Assembly: GCA_003246295.1 (NCBI GenBank)
Contig: QKAS01000032.1
Coordinates: forward strand, 62,001 to 126,000
DNA length: 64,000 nt
From: Clostridia bacterium
GTDB lineage: Bacteria > Bacillota > Clostridia > Lachnospirales > Lachnospiraceae
Direction of reading: 5' to 3'
In this document: piece after piece, positions 18,802 to 27,723 of the stretch
Position numbering within the stretch: the stretch's first letter is position 1
Layout: each line of letters starts with the position of its first letter
Program-made: the position numbers and the translations under genes
Notes under the pieces: generated by a model
Database searches by the model: none
The model's input: the letters and a program-made list of their open reading frames with translations, nothing else
Told to the model about the DNA's origin: nothing

Positions 18802-18810
18802 CCATCCATT

Positions 18811-19680
18811 TTATTTTGAAGGTTCTACCTGCATTGGAAATTCAAGTGTAATTCTGCCGACCTTACCGCTTCTAAACTCATCAATCAGGATTCCAGCCGC
18901 TTTTCCTAAATCAGGTTCTTCTCCCTTTTTAAAACACTTTCTATTCATTGCAATTAGGTTTAAAATCGCAAGTGCCGATTGATTTGAAATGGATTCCTCA
19001 ATCTGAAATCTGCTACACAGCTGTGATGGATATCGTTTTTTCAAAAATTCAATCAAATCAATTGCCATTTCATCCATGATCAAAATATTATCATTCATGG
19101 AGCCAATAAAAGCAAGTTTCATACCCACATCCTGATCTTCGAATTTTGGCCATAAAATCCCCGGTGTGTCCAATAACTCCAGTGATTTATTTAACCGGAT
19201 CCATTGTTTTCCTTTTGTTACCCCTGGTTTGTTTCCTGTCTTGGTACAAGCCTTTCCAGCAAAGGAATTAATGAATGTTGACTTTCCAACATTTGGAATG
19301 CCAGCAACCATAGCCCTGACGGGTCTATTTATAATGCCGCGTTTTTTATCTCTTTCAATTTTCTCTTTACAAGCTTCATTCACAATTCCCTGTATCGATT
19401 TAATACCCTGACCACTTTTTGAGTTGATTTCAAGAACATAAGCTCCCTGTGCTTCAAAAAATGCTTTCCATTCTTTATTTGCAGAAGGATCTGCCAGATC
19501 AGATTTGTTAAGTAAAATAATTCTGGATTTATGTGTGCCAAGCTTATCAATATCCGGGTTTCGGCTACTGACAGGAATTCTTGCATCCACAAGTTCAATA
19601 ATTAAATCTACTAGTTTGATGTTTTCTTCCATCATTCGTTTTGCTTTGGTCATATGACCGGGATACCACTGATAATTCAT
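18811..19680 (-). CDS. rbgA: Ribosome biogenesis GTPase RbgA (YlqF)
   Basis: Circularly permuted GTPase that drives late assembly of the 50S subunit. In the 289-aa protein the G-motifs occur in permuted order: G4 NKSD at 58-61, G1 GIPNVGKST at 127-135 and G3 DTPGI at 171-175. The N-terminal MNYQWYPGHMTKAKR is diagnostic for YlqF. It lies between two signal-peptidase genes and close to rplS, as in many Firmicutes. Confidence 0.95.
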   Translation of the reverse strand: MNYQWYPGHMTKAKRMMEENIKLVDLIIELVDARIPVSSRNPDIDKLGTHKSRIILLNKSDLADPSANKEWKAFFEAQGAYVLEINSKSGQGIKSIQGIVNEACKEKIERDKKRGIINRPVRAMVAGIPNVGKSTFINSFAGKACTKTGNKPGVTKGKQWIRLNKSLELLDTPGILWPKFEDQDVGMKLAFIGSMNDNILIMDEMAIDLIEFLKKRYPSQLCSRFQIEESISNQSALAILNLIAMNRKCFKKGEEPDLGKAAGILIDEFRSGKVGRITLEFPMQVEPSK

Positions 19681-19690
19681 AAATTCTCCA

Positions 19691-20275
19691 TCATTCTATC
19701 AATCCAAGACCGCTATTTTTTGATGCCATCTTGAACCATACTTTTCCTATAATTGATTTTCTTGTTACAATGCCGATACTTCCCGACCTACTGTCTTCAC
19801 TGTTATTGATATTATCACCAAGAACAAAATATTCCTCTTTATTCAAACGTATTTCATTTTGAGCAATACCTGGATCTGCTATTTTATCATACTCCTGCAG
19901 CAAACACTCTTCATCATTTACATAGACTTTCCCATCTAAAATTTTGATGCGATCCCCTGGAACTGCAACGATTCTTTTCACATAATAATGTGAATTTTGA
20001 TTTTCATTTGGAAGAAATACGATAACATCTCCTGCTTTTGGCTCACTAAGCTGATATAAAAAACGATTGATCAGAATTTGTTGCCCATTATAAAGCCCTG
20101 GCTCCATAGATACACCAATCACACTTGTTTTTAATCCAAATGCAAATACAAAAACTGCACCAAGTAATACAGACACAAGTATACTAAATACCCATCCTGC
20201 AATTTCTTTTAGCAGTGTATAATTAATGACTCTTCTCTTTTTATAAAAATGAAGTCCTTTTTGTCTACGTCCCAT
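19691..20275 (-). CDS. lepB: Signal peptidase I (second copy)
   Basis: Signal-peptide-removing serine protease of 194 aa with a basic N-terminus, one membrane segment (about 25-48), catalytic Ser56 in GVSMEPGL, Lys100 in YYVKRIVAVPGD and a GDNINNSEDSR box. I chose the ATG at 20275 because the longer reading frame up to 20362 runs through a clear intrinsic terminator (20318-20352), and GAGG lies 11 nt upstream of this start. It begins the lepB-rbgA-lepB-rnhB run. Confidence 0.92.
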   Translation of the reverse strand: MGRRQKGLHFYKKRRVINYTLLKEIAGWVFSILVSVLLGAVFVFAFGLKTSVIGVSMEPGLYNGQQILINRFLYQLSEPKAGDVIVFLPNENQNSHYYVKRIVAVPGDRIKILDGKVYVNDEECLLQEYDKIADPGIAQNEIRLNKEEYFVLGDNINNSEDSRSGSIGIVTRKSIIGKVWFKMASKNSGLGLIE

Positions 20276-20317
20276 ATTACAATGCCTCGTAATTTTAGTG
20301 TTTTTATCATTATATAA

Positions 20318-20352
20318 AGAAAAGGGACAACATACAATATGTATTTGTCCCT
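20318..20352 (-). terminator. Intrinsic terminator after rplS
   Basis: Stem AGGGACAA / TTGTCCCT extended by ATAC/GTAT across a one-base bulge, followed on the minus strand by TTTTCTTTAT. It separates the ribosomal-protein transcript from lepB-rbgA-lepB-rnhB. Confidence 0.8.
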
Positions 20353-20377
20353 GACCTGTCATATCCTTATGAAACTA

Positions 20378-20725
20378 CTATTTAACACGTTCTTTAACTT
20401 TTGCTTTTTTACCAACTCTGTCTCTTAAGTAGTTAAGTTTTGCTCTTCTTACTTTACCCATTCTTACAACTTCTACTTTTTCAACGTTAGGTGAATGTAA
20501 AGGCCAAGTTCTTTCTACGCCGATACCATTTGAAGTTTTTCTTACAGTAAAAGTCGCTCTATTGCTTCCACCCTGGATTTTCAATACAGTACCTTCAAAA
20601 ATCTGAATTCTTTCACGAGTACCTTCTTTGATTTTGGCATATACCTTTACAGTATCACCAGTTTTAAATTCAGGTGCGTTTTCTTTGATCTGTTCTGCTT
20701 CAATTGCTTTTAAAATTTCGCTCAT
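20378..20725 (-). CDS. rplS: Large ribosomal subunit protein bL19
   Basis: Ribosomal protein of 115 aa at the 30S-50S interface. The family core is clear: [53 protein letters not shown] and the basic tail with [21 protein letters not shown] precedes the ATG. It follows trmD after a 112-bp gap that holds its own promoter, and ends at the terminator at 20318-20352. Confidence 0.97.
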   Translation of the reverse strand: MSEILKAIEAEQIKENAPEFKTGDTVKVYAKIKEGTRERIQIFEGTVLKIQGGSNRATFTVRKTSNGIGVERTWPLHSPNVEKVEVVRMGKVRRAKLNYLRDRVGKKAKVKERVK

Positions 20726-20801
20726 TTTTATTCTCCTTTAATTTAATGGACGTTCTTAATTTCACTTGAATCAGAGGACCGTCTATTCTCGCAACATTAA
20801 T

Positions 20802-20830
20802 AATCTACCACAACACGCATATAATTGCAA
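20802..20830 (-). promoter_or_regulatory. Putative promoter and short leader of rplS
   Basis: TTGCAA (20825-20830) and TAGATT (20802-20807) are 17 bp apart on the minus strand. The following leader contains GACG...CGTC arms enclosing a small TTCA/TGAA hairpin (about 20752-20784). Autoregulatory L19 leaders are known in Bacilli; whether this is one is unproven. Confidence 0.5.
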
Positions 20831-20837
20831 GATTTTT

Positions 20838-21542
20838 TTATATTTTCTTATCATTGATATACTTTTCATACAGATCAGGCCTTTTTTCTTTTGTCCGTTT
20901 TACTGACTGTTCCATTCTCCATTTACTTATATTAGCATGATGTCCAGAGAGAAGAACTTCAGGCACTTGTTTTCCTTCCCATACTTCTGGCCTGGAATAT
21001 TGCGGATACTCAAGCAAATTGTTATGTAATGACTCATAAGAAGCCGAATCTTCATTGTTCAATACTCCTGGAACCAATCGCGAAACAGCATCAATCATAA
21101 CCATGGCCGGCAACTCTCCACCAGTCAGTACATAGTCCCCAATTGAATATTCATCCGTTACAATCTCTTCCAGAACTCTTTCATCGATTCCTTCATAGTG
21201 TCCGCATAAAAATACCAACGCTTCCTCGTCTGCCAGCATCCTTGCCTCTTCCTGATTGAACAATTTACCCTGAGGCGTCAGATAAATGACACGAGGTTTT
21301 TTATTTCCAAGTGATTTTTTTACCGCTCCAAAAGCATCATAAACTGGCTGTGCCTGCATCAACATCCCAGCACCGCCTCCATAAGGATAATCGTCCACCT
21401 TCTTATGCTTACTATTGGTATAATCTCTTATATTCCATGCAGCAATCTGAATTACATTATTTTCTACGGCTCTTCCGATAATACTTGTATTCAGCCCCTG
21501 TAATACCATTTCAGGAAATAATGTCATAATATGAAATTCCAT
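20838..21542 (-). CDS. trmD: tRNA (guanine-N1-)-methyltransferase TrmD
   Basis: SAM-dependent SPOUT enzyme that makes m1G37 in tRNAs and so prevents +1 frameshifts. The 234-aa protein has the N-terminal MEFHIMTLFPEM, the trefoil-knot motifs YLTPQGKLFNQ and FLCGHYEGIDERV and the knot exit SIGDYVLTGGELPAM. It starts 8 nt after rimM, in the classic rpsP-khpA-rimM-trmD-rplS order. Confidence 0.97.
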   Translation of the reverse strand: MEFHIMTLFPEMVLQGLNTSIIGRAVENNVIQIAAWNIRDYTNSKHKKVDDYPYGGGAGMLMQAQPVYDAFGAVKKSLGNKKPRVIYLTPQGKLFNQEEARMLADEEALVFLCGHYEGIDERVLEEIVTDEYSIGDYVLTGGELPAMVMIDAVSRLVPGVLNNEDSASYESLHNNLLEYPQYSRPEVWEGKQVPEVLLSGHHANISKWRMEQSVKRTKEKRPDLYEKYINDKKI

Positions 21543-21550
21543 GTATTCAC

Positions 21551-22060
21551 CTAATCCAATAATCCGTCCAGTAGTTTTACCGTCATTTTATTGCTTTCTA
21601 TGTCAACAGAAAGTATGCATTGCTTAATCGCTGGAATCAGCACCTCTCTTTGATTTTCCATTTCTATCACATAAACGTCATTTGCCCCAGTCAGCATGAC
21701 TTCTTTTAAAATCCCAAGACTGGTGTCATCCTCAAGAACAACCTGAAGTCCAATCAAGTCTGCAATAAAATACTCGTCTTTCTTTAATTTTACTGCTTGT
21801 TGCCTTGTAACAAAAAGTCCTTTGCCCTTATATTCCAGGATGTCATTTATGTTATCAATTCCCTTGAATTTAAGAATCGCAAATTGTTTGAAAAATTTTA
21901 CACCCTCAATTTTAAGCGTTTTCTTTTCTTTTCCAGTATCTAATAATACTTCTTTTAAATTTTTAAAGCGATTGATATCATCTGTGGTAGGGAATACTTT
22001 TACTTCTCCCTTAATACCATGTGTTGAGGAAATAATTCCAACCTGTAAATAATCTTCCAC
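21551..22060 (-). CDS. rimM: Ribosome maturation factor RimM
   Basis: Binds ribosomal protein S19 and helps mature the 30S head. From a GTG at 22060 the protein has 169 aa and starts with the usual [22 protein letters not shown], with the PRC-barrel half following from about residue 95. AAGGAG lies 6 nt before this GTG. In-frame ATGs farther upstream (22087 and 22138) would add residues without a ribosome site and run into non-conserved sequence, so I rejected them. Confidence 0.93.
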   Translation of the reverse strand: MEDYLQVGIISSTHGIKGEVKVFPTTDDINRFKNLKEVLLDTGKEKKTLKIEGVKFFKQFAILKFKGIDNINDILEYKGKGLFVTRQQAVKLKKDEYFIADLIGLQVVLEDDTSLGILKEVMLTGANDVYVIEMENQREVLIPAIKQCILSVDIESNKMTVKLLDGLLD

Positions 22061-22138
22061 TTTGCACTCCTTATTCCTATCTGCCATCGATATAATACCG
22101 ATAAAATAGGGACAGCCCAAAATGAGCGCCCCTACCAA

Positions 22139-22366
22139 TCAGTTGATTTCAACTTCAACTTTCTTATTGTCTTTGGATGATGCTGCCTTAACAACAGATC
22201 GAATTGCTTTTGCAATTCTTCCTTGTTTTCCAATAACTTTTCCCATATCGGAAGGAGCAACGTGAAGTTCAACTGTTACCGTTTTCCCTTCGGTTTTTTC
22301 GGTAACAACTACTTCATCCGGATTATCGACAAGTGCTTTTGCAATTACTTCAACCAAATCTTTCAT
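22139..22366 (-). CDS. khpA: KH-domain RNA-binding protein KhpA
   Basis: Small RNA-binding protein of 75 aa made of a single KH domain with the GxxG loop at 46-49 (IGKQGRIAKAIR). In Firmicutes KhpA pairs with KhpB/Jag and binds many transcripts, affecting cell division. The ATG has GGAGG upstream. It lies between rpsP and rimM as in other Firmicutes. Confidence 0.93.
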   Translation of the reverse strand: MKDLVEVIAKALVDNPDEVVVTEKTEGKTVTVELHVAPSDMGKVIGKQGRIAKAIRSVVKAASSKDNKKVEVEIN

Positions 22367-22398
22367 AATCCACCTCCGAAAAAAGTTGTGTCAAATTA

Positions 22399-22644
22399 TT
22401 ATTTTTCAATACCAGCTGCTTTGAAAATCTTTGCAACAACTTCTGTAGGCTGTGCTCCGTTTGCTAGCCATTCTTTTGCAAGTTCAGCATCTACTTTAAA
22501 TTCACTTGGATCTGTGTTTGGATTGTAAGTTCCTATTTCAGCGATACATTTTCCATCTCTTGGAGATCTGGAATCTGCAACTACGATTCTATAGAAAGGA
22601 GCTTTTTTCTGACCCATTCTTCTTAATCTGATTTTTACTGCCAT
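22399..22644 (-). CDS. rpsP: Small ribosomal subunit protein bS16
   Basis: Ribosomal protein of 81 aa that aids 30S assembly. The N-terminus [20 protein letters not shown], then [11 protein letters not shown] and IGTYNP, are fully typical. A GGAGG site precedes the ATG. It lies 34 nt after ffh in the ylxM-ffh-rpsP-khpA-rimM-trmD operon. Confidence 0.98.
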   Translation of the reverse strand: MAVKIRLRRMGQKKAPFYRIVVADSRSPRDGKCIAEIGTYNPNTDPSEFKVDAELAKEWLANGAQPTEVVAKIFKAAGIEK

Positions 22645-22678
22645 GTTTTTTCACCTCCGGTTTATTATAATTAATTTA

Positions 22679-24040
22679 TTAAAAAGGAAAGTTGAGTCTT
22701 CCTGGGAAGCCGCCTCTGCCTTTTTTACCAATTCCACCCATCATGCCGGGAAGCTGTTTCATCATTTTTTGTGATTGTTCGAACTGTTTGATAAATCTGT
22801 TCACAACACTGATGTCTACCCCTGCACCTCTGGCTATTCTATGTTTCCTGCCTGGATTCAATAATTTGGGATTTTGTCTTTCAGCAGGCGTCATGGACAA
22901 TACAATTGCCTCCATTCGTTTCAGCTGTTTTTCATCAACCATGGATTCAATATCTCCCATTTTTGAACCCATACCTGGCATCATACCAAGAATTGATGCA
23001 AGCCCGCCCATTTTCTTCATCTGATTCATAGACTCAAGATAATCTTCAAAATCAAACTTCCCTTTTTTAAGCTTGGCTGCCATTTGTTTTTCTTTATCGA
23101 CATCCACATCTGCCTGAACTTTTTCGATCAGACTTAAAACATCGCCCATGCCGAGTATTCTGCCTGCCATTCTGTCAGGGTAAAACTGTTCCAAATCAGA
23201 AAGCTTTTCTCCCATACCAATATACAAAATAGGTTTTCCTGTAACAGCCTTGACCGAGAGTGCGGCACCACCTCTGGAATCGCCATCCATTTTTGTAAGC
23301 ACAACACCATCCAATCCAATCTTTTCATTGAATTCTTTGGCTATGTTAACAGCATCCTGACCTGTCATTGCATCTACAACTAACAAAGTCTGGTGAACTG
23401 TTACGTTTTCTTTTATATTCTGTAGTTCCTGCATCATATCTTCGTCAATGTGCAAACGTCCTGCTGTATCCAGAATAACGATGTTGTATCCATTTTTTTC
23501 AGCATAAGCAACTGCTTCTTTTGCAATTCTGACTGGTTCTTTCGAATCAGGGATTGCAAACACTTCAACATCTTGTTTTTCACCATTAATCTGCAACTGT
23601 TTGATCGCCGCAGGTCTGTAAACATCACATGCAACTAATAGGCTTTTTTTTCCTTTTAGTTTGAGCTTTCCTGCAATTTTAGCGGTTGTTGTCGTCTTAC
23701 CAGCACCTTGAAGTCCACACATCATAATAACTGTGATTGCCTTGCCTGGCTGGAATGCGATCTCAGTTGTTTCAGATCCCATTAAAGCAGTTAACTCTTC
23801 GTTTACAATTTTAACGACCATCTGACCAGGATTTAATCCATTCATAACATCCTGACCGATCGCACGTTCTTCTACTGTCTTAACAAATTGTTTCACAACT
23901 TTAAAATTAACATCGGCCTCAAGTAACGCCATTTTGACTTCTTTGAGTGCTGCCTTGACATCTTCTTCTGTGAGTCGACCTTTGTTTCTTAAATTTTTAA
24001 AAACACTTTGTAGTTTATCTGTTAAGCTCTCAAATGCCAT
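22679..24040 (-). CDS. ffh: Signal recognition particle protein Ffh
   Basis: GTPase subunit of the signal recognition particle, which carries ribosomes with nascent membrane proteins to FtsY. The 453-aa protein has a helical N domain, the G domain with GLQGAGKTT (109-117), DTAGR and TKMDGD, and a methionine-rich M domain. That domain begins around LGMGDVLSLIEK and ends in a glycine- and methionine-rich tail. It follows ylxM by 3 nt. Its receptor ftsY is encoded a few genes upstream in the same direction. Confidence 0.98.
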   Translation of the reverse strand: MAFESLTDKLQSVFKNLRNKGRLTEEDVKAALKEVKMALLEADVNFKVVKQFVKTVEERAIGQDVMNGLNPGQMVVKIVNEELTALMGSETTEIAFQPGKAITVIMMCGLQGAGKTTTTAKIAGKLKLKGKKSLLVACDVYRPAAIKQLQINGEKQDVEVFAIPDSKEPVRIAKEAVAYAEKNGYNIVILDTAGRLHIDEDMMQELQNIKENVTVHQTLLVVDAMTGQDAVNIAKEFNEKIGLDGVVLTKMDGDSRGGAALSVKAVTGKPILYIGMGEKLSDLEQFYPDRMAGRILGMGDVLSLIEKVQADVDVDKEKQMAAKLKKGKFDFEDYLESMNQMKKMGGLASILGMMPGMGSKMGDIESMVDEKQLKRMEAIVLSMTPAERQNPKLLNPGRKHRIARGAGVDISVVNRFIKQFEQSQKMMKQLPGMMGGIGKKGRGGFPGRLNFPF

Positions 24041-24043
24041 ATA

Positions 24044-24382
24044 TTATAATTCCTCTAAAATTGCATCGGCAATTCTGACTATTTTGTCTGTATTATCATT
24101 TTGAATATTGGTAGTTAGTGCAAGCTTTTTTATCTCTGTGATTCTTTCTCTGGTCATACTAAATTTTTCTACAAGCTTTAGTTTTTCTTCATACCCAGTC
24201 ATAATCTTATCACAACGTTTTAATAAATCATGTACACCCTGTCTGCTGATTCCGATTTCATCTGCAATCTCACTTAAAGATAAATCGTTATAAACAGCAT
24301 TCTCATAAACTTTTCTCTGATGCTCTGTTAAAAGCTCACCATAAAAATCATAAAGCAAGTTCTGTTCTATTATTTTTTCCAT
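24044..24382 (-). CDS. ylxM: YlxM/p13 family putative DNA-binding protein
   Basis: A 112-aa protein with a sigma-70 region-4-like helix-turn-helix: LTEHQRKVYENAVYND, LSLSEIADEIGISRQGVHDLLKR. YlxM proteins are encoded next to ffh across Firmicutes and stimulate SRP GTPase interplay in streptococci; a regulatory role is otherwise unclear. I chose the ATG at 24382; the upstream GTG at 24406 has no Shine-Dalgarno and sits very close to the promoter. Confidence 0.92.
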   Translation of the reverse strand: MEKIIEQNLLYDFYGELLTEHQRKVYENAVYNDLSLSEIADEIGISRQGVHDLLKRCDKIMTGYEEKLKLVEKFSMTRERITEIKKLALTTNIQNDNTDKIVRIADAILEEL

Positions 24383-24426
24383 TCCAATGACCTGCCAGAC
24401 GTACACTTTTAATACTTACCTGAGTA

Positions 24427-24455
24427 ATCTTATACTATTAACATTAATGTGTCAA
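24427..24455 (-). promoter_or_regulatory. Strong sigma-A promoter for ylxM-ffh-rpsP-khpA-rimM-trmD
   Basis: Perfect TTGACA (24450-24455) and TAAGAT (24427-24432) are separated by 17 bp on the minus strand. An 8-bp inverted repeat, GTGTCAAG / CTTGACAC (24449-24472), covers the -35. Confidence 0.8.
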
Positions 24456-24511
24456 GTGTTTTTTCTTGACACATCTTTCAATTCGAATACAACCATAATG
24501 GTAGTCAATGC

Positions 24512-25381
24512 TTATAGTTTTTCACTAAAATAACTTTTATGACCTTCTCCAAAAACTTCGCTTGCACTTGTCACAATCATAAAGGATTCTGGATCCATAT
24601 CTTTCACAACTTCCTCTGCTTTGGGTGCAATCTGCTTTTTCATGGCACACATAATAATTTTTTTACTCTGATTACTATACGCTCCGGATCCTTCCAGAAA
24701 AGTAGCACCCACATCAAGTTCCTGCATGAGTCGGCCCGCAATCAGATCCGCTTTATCACTGATGATATAAATTAGTTTCGCTTCATCACGTCCATATAAA
24801 ACAAGATCCATAACGATAGAACATACAATAACCGCCATCCCTGCATAAAGTGCTGTATCTATTTTCCTAAACGCTATCCCTGATGCCACAACAATAAGCG
24901 CATCTGTCAGTAAAAAGATAACGCCCGTCCTTAAATGACGATATTTTAATTTTAAAAATTTAACAATAATATCCGTTCCACCAGTAGTCGCACCTACTCT
25001 AAAGATTAACCCAACTCCAATCGCAATCAAACTGCCGCCTGCTGCCGCTGCAAGTAGTGGATCCTTTGTTGCTGGTCCAAGTGCAGATAATGTATTTGTT
25101 GCAAATGAGATTACAACAATAGAATAAATGGTAGAAACAATAAATTTCCAGCCAAATTTCCACATGCCAAGTATCATGACCGGAATATTGAAAATCAAGA
25201 ACCAGGTACCTGTTGGAATCGTTGTAAACCTACTGATAATAATTGCCACACCTGAAAATCCGCCCGGTGCAAGATTATTTGGATCTAAAAACAAGGCCAG
25301 ACCAGTTGCATAAATAAAAGATGCCAGTGTGATCACAATGTAATCCCATATTCTTCTGGATGCTGTTTTTACTTTTGCCAT
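24512..25381 (-). CDS. YitT family membrane protein (second copy)
   Basis: Polytopic membrane protein of 289 aa with the same plan as the YitT paralogue at 1952-2809: hydrophobic segments over ~190 residues, the motif NNLAPGGFSG near 35, GATTGGTDI near 135, and a DUF2179 domain with GATFLEGSGAYS. The two copies are clearly diverged. The ATG at 25381 has AGGAGG close upstream. It follows the ilvA terminator and precedes the ylxM promoter, so it is a separate unit placed inside the ftsY-ylxM neighbourhood. The substrate is unknown. Confidence 0.87.
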   Translation of the reverse strand: MAKVKTASRRIWDYIVITLASFIYATGLALFLDPNNLAPGGFSGVAIIISRFTTIPTGTWFLIFNIPVMILGMWKFGWKFIVSTIYSIVVISFATNTLSALGPATKDPLLAAAAGGSLIAIGVGLIFRVGATTGGTDIIVKFLKLKYRHLRTGVIFLLTDALIVVASGIAFRKIDTALYAGMAVIVCSIVMDLVLYGRDEAKLIYIISDKADLIAGRLMQELDVGATFLEGSGAYSNQSKKIIMCAMKKQIAPKAEEVVKDMDPESFMIVTSASEVFGEGHKSYFSEKL

Positions 25382-25440
25382 AATTCCTCCTATAATAATT
25401 TCTATATTACTAATAAAATAAATCATACGAAAGCCAGACT

Positions 25441-25481
25441 CAAAAAAGCAGACTATATGTAAAATGACACATATAATCTGC
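25441..25481 (-). terminator. Intrinsic terminator after ilvA
   Basis: A 13-bp stem (25448-25460 with 25469-25481), with one U-G pair on the minus strand, is followed by TTTTTTG. Confidence 0.85.
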
Positions 25482-25502
25482 TCTTATCAGGCTCTTTGTC
25501 TG

Positions 25503-26714
25503 TCAAATGTTTGTTCTGACAAGCTTTGGCTTATAACCCTGTAAATTCAAGGCTTCGATAATCTGCGCTTTATGTTCAGAGCCATATGCTTCCATCGTGA
25601 TACGAAGCTCTACAGCAGCATTTCTATTAATAGAAACAAACTGATTATGCTCTAACTTAATAACATTTCCATTTTCCTTTGCAATCACGTCTGCAACTCT
25701 GCTTAATTCTCCTGGTTTATCAGGTAAAAGAACTGAAACTGTAAATATTCTATCTCTGAAAATCAATCCTTGTTGTACAACAGAAGACATCGTAATCACG
25801 TCCATATTACCACCGCTTAAAATAGACACAATTTTTTTATTTTTCACATCCAGATGTTTCAGCGCCGCCACAGTAAGCAATCCAGAGTTTTCAACAATCA
25901 TTTTATGATTTTCTACCATATCTAAAAATGCAACGACTAATTCTTCATCTGCTACAGTAATAATTTCATCCACATGATCTCTGATATATGGGAATATAAG
26001 TGATCCCGGTGTTTTTACGGCTGTACCATCGGCAATGGTATTAACGCTATTTAAGGTAGTTACCTTGCCATTTCTTACAGATTCCTGCATACAATTGGCA
26101 CCTGCAGGTTCTACCCCAATCACTTTAACATTTGGGTTGAGCATTTTAGTCAGAACAGATACACCAGTTGCAAGACCACCGCCGCCAATAGGAACCAGAA
26201 TATAATCTACGAGTGGTAATTCTTTATATATTTCCATGGCAATCGTACCCTGACCTGTTGCTACTGCAAGATCATCAAAAGGATGTATAAAAGTAAGTCC
26301 TTCTTCCTTTGCAATTTCATAAGCTTTTGCACATGCTTCATCATATACATCTCCATGTAAAATAACATCTGCTCCATAACTTTTTGTTCTGTTCACTTTC
26401 ATTAATGGTGTTGTGGTTGGCATAACAATCACTGCCTTGATCCCATAACATTTTGCAGCATAGGCAACGCCCTGCGCATGATTTCCTGCTGATGCTGTAA
26501 TCAGACCTTTCGCACGCTCTTCTTCTGAAAGAGTACTAATCTTATAATAGGCTCCACGAAGCTTGTAAGCTCCCGTAAACTGCATGTTCTCCGGTTTAAA
26601 ATAGACTTTATTCCCTGTAACAGAACTAAAATAGTCACTATAGACCAGCTCTGTATTAGAAGTCACTTTTTTAACGATTTCAGATGCTTCTTCAAACTTT
26701 TCTAATGTAAGCAT
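25503..26714 (-). CDS. ilvA: Threonine ammonia-lyase (threonine dehydratase)
   Basis: PLP enzyme that deaminates threonine to 2-oxobutanoate, the entry to isoleucine synthesis or to threonine fermentation. The 403-aa protein has the PLP lysine at 51 (TGAYKLRGAY), the asparagine loop SAGNHAQGVAY near 85 and the phosphate-cup GGGGLATG near 185. A C-terminal ACT domain (about 325-403) looks like the single-ACT, TdcB-like class found in Firmicutes and not the two-domain biosynthetic enzyme. The ATG at 26714 is preferred; a TTG at 26747 would add eleven non-conserved residues. It lies 62 nt after ftsY. Confidence 0.92.
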   Translation of the reverse strand: MLTLEKFEEASEIVKKVTSNTELVYSDYFSSVTGNKVYFKPENMQFTGAYKLRGAYYKISTLSEEERAKGLITASAGNHAQGVAYAAKCYGIKAVIVMPTTTPLMKVNRTKSYGADVILHGDVYDEACAKAYEIAKEEGLTFIHPFDDLAVATGQGTIAMEIYKELPLVDYILVPIGGGGLATGVSVLTKMLNPNVKVIGVEPAGANCMQESVRNGKVTTLNSVNTIADGTAVKTPGSLIFPYIRDHVDEIITVADEELVVAFLDMVENHKMIVENSGLLTVAALKHLDVKNKKIVSILSGGNMDVITMSSVVQQGLIFRDRIFTVSVLLPDKPGELSRVADVIAKENGNVIKLEHNQFVSINRNAAVELRITMEAYGSEHKAQIIEALNLQGYKPKLVRTNI

Positions 26715-26776
26715 AGACGTACTTTCCCTTCGGTCAGATATTTTCAAAGCTTGTACTTTTAAGAATAATATTTATC

Positions 26777-27718
26777 TTATTCTTTTTCATGACTTCTGTC
26801 AAATAATGCATCAACAAAATCATTAGGATCAAACTTCTGTAGATCATTAATTTTTTCCCCGACACCAATATATTTTACTGGCACCTGTAATTCAGACTGT
26901 ATGGCAACAGCAATACCGCCTTTTGCTGTACCATCCATTTTCGTTAATACAATACCTGTAATATCTGTCGCATTTTTAAACTCTCTTGCCTGCATAAGGG
27001 CATTCTGGCCTGTTGCCCCATCAAGCACAACAAGACTCTCCTTGTGTGCTTCTGGAAATTCACGTTCAATAATTCTACCGATTTTTTTAAGCTCTTCCAT
27101 TAGATTTTTTTTATTATGAAGACGCCCTGCAGTGTCACACAGTAAAATATCTATCTTTCTTGCTTTTGCAGCATTCACTGCATCAAAGATTACAGATGCG
27201 GGATCCGAGCCTTCTTTTCCAGTTATGATATCAACTTCTGCACGCTTCGCCCATTCTTCTAATTGCTCACTTGCTGCTGCACGAAATGTATCTGCTGCTG
27301 CAATAAGTACTTTTTTCCCTTGTGATTTATAAATAGAAGCCAGTTTTCCAATCGTAGTCGTTTTTCCTACTCCATTTACACCTACAACCAACACAACTGA
27401 TGTTACATTTTCAAATGCATACGCATCTTGGTTCACTTTCATCTGCTCTTTAATGCTATCAATCAAGATATCTCGACAATCAACCGGCTCCTTGATATGT
27501 CTTTGTTTGACCTCTTTTTTTAATTCCATGATGATTTGTTCCGCCGCTTTAATTCCAATATCACCCATGACCAGAATTTCTTCCAGTTCTTCGTAAAAAT
27601 CATCATCAATTGTTTTAAATCCATTAAATACAGAGTCAATACTACTCACAATATTATTTCTAGTTTTTGTCAGACCATTTTTTAGTCGTTCAAAAAATCC
27701 TAGCTTTTCTTCAGACAT
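26777..27718 (-). CDS. ftsY: Signal recognition particle receptor FtsY
   Basis: Membrane-associated GTPase that receives SRP-ribosome complexes. The 313-aa protein lacks a long acidic A domain, as is usual in Firmicutes. A helical N domain precedes the G domain with GVNGVGKTTT (113-122), DTAGR near 200, TKMDGTAKGG near 257 and the closing DLQKFDPNDFVDALF. It starts 5 nt after smc, so the two are co-transcribed. Confidence 0.97.
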   Translation of the reverse strand: MSEEKLGFFERLKNGLTKTRNNIVSSIDSVFNGFKTIDDDFYEELEEILVMGDIGIKAAEQIIMELKKEVKQRHIKEPVDCRDILIDSIKEQMKVNQDAYAFENVTSVVLVVGVNGVGKTTTIGKLASIYKSQGKKVLIAAADTFRAAASEQLEEWAKRAEVDIITGKEGSDPASVIFDAVNAAKARKIDILLCDTAGRLHNKKNLMEELKKIGRIIEREFPEAHKESLVVLDGATGQNALMQAREFKNATDITGIVLTKMDGTAKGGIAVAIQSELQVPVKYIGVGEKINDLQKFDPNDFVDALFDRSHEKE

Positions 27719-27723
27719 TCCGA

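Noticed and set aside
20276..20362. N-terminal extension of the second lepB to 20362
   Set aside because: It reads through the rplS terminator and adds non-conserved residues before the basic N-terminus.
22061..22138. ATG starts of rimM at 22138 and 22087
   Set aside because: Neither has a Shine-Dalgarno; the GTG at 22060 has AAGGAG and gives the conserved N-terminus.
24449..24472. Reading the inverted repeat as the terminator of yitT
   Set aside because: No T-run follows on the minus strand, and it overlaps a consensus -35.
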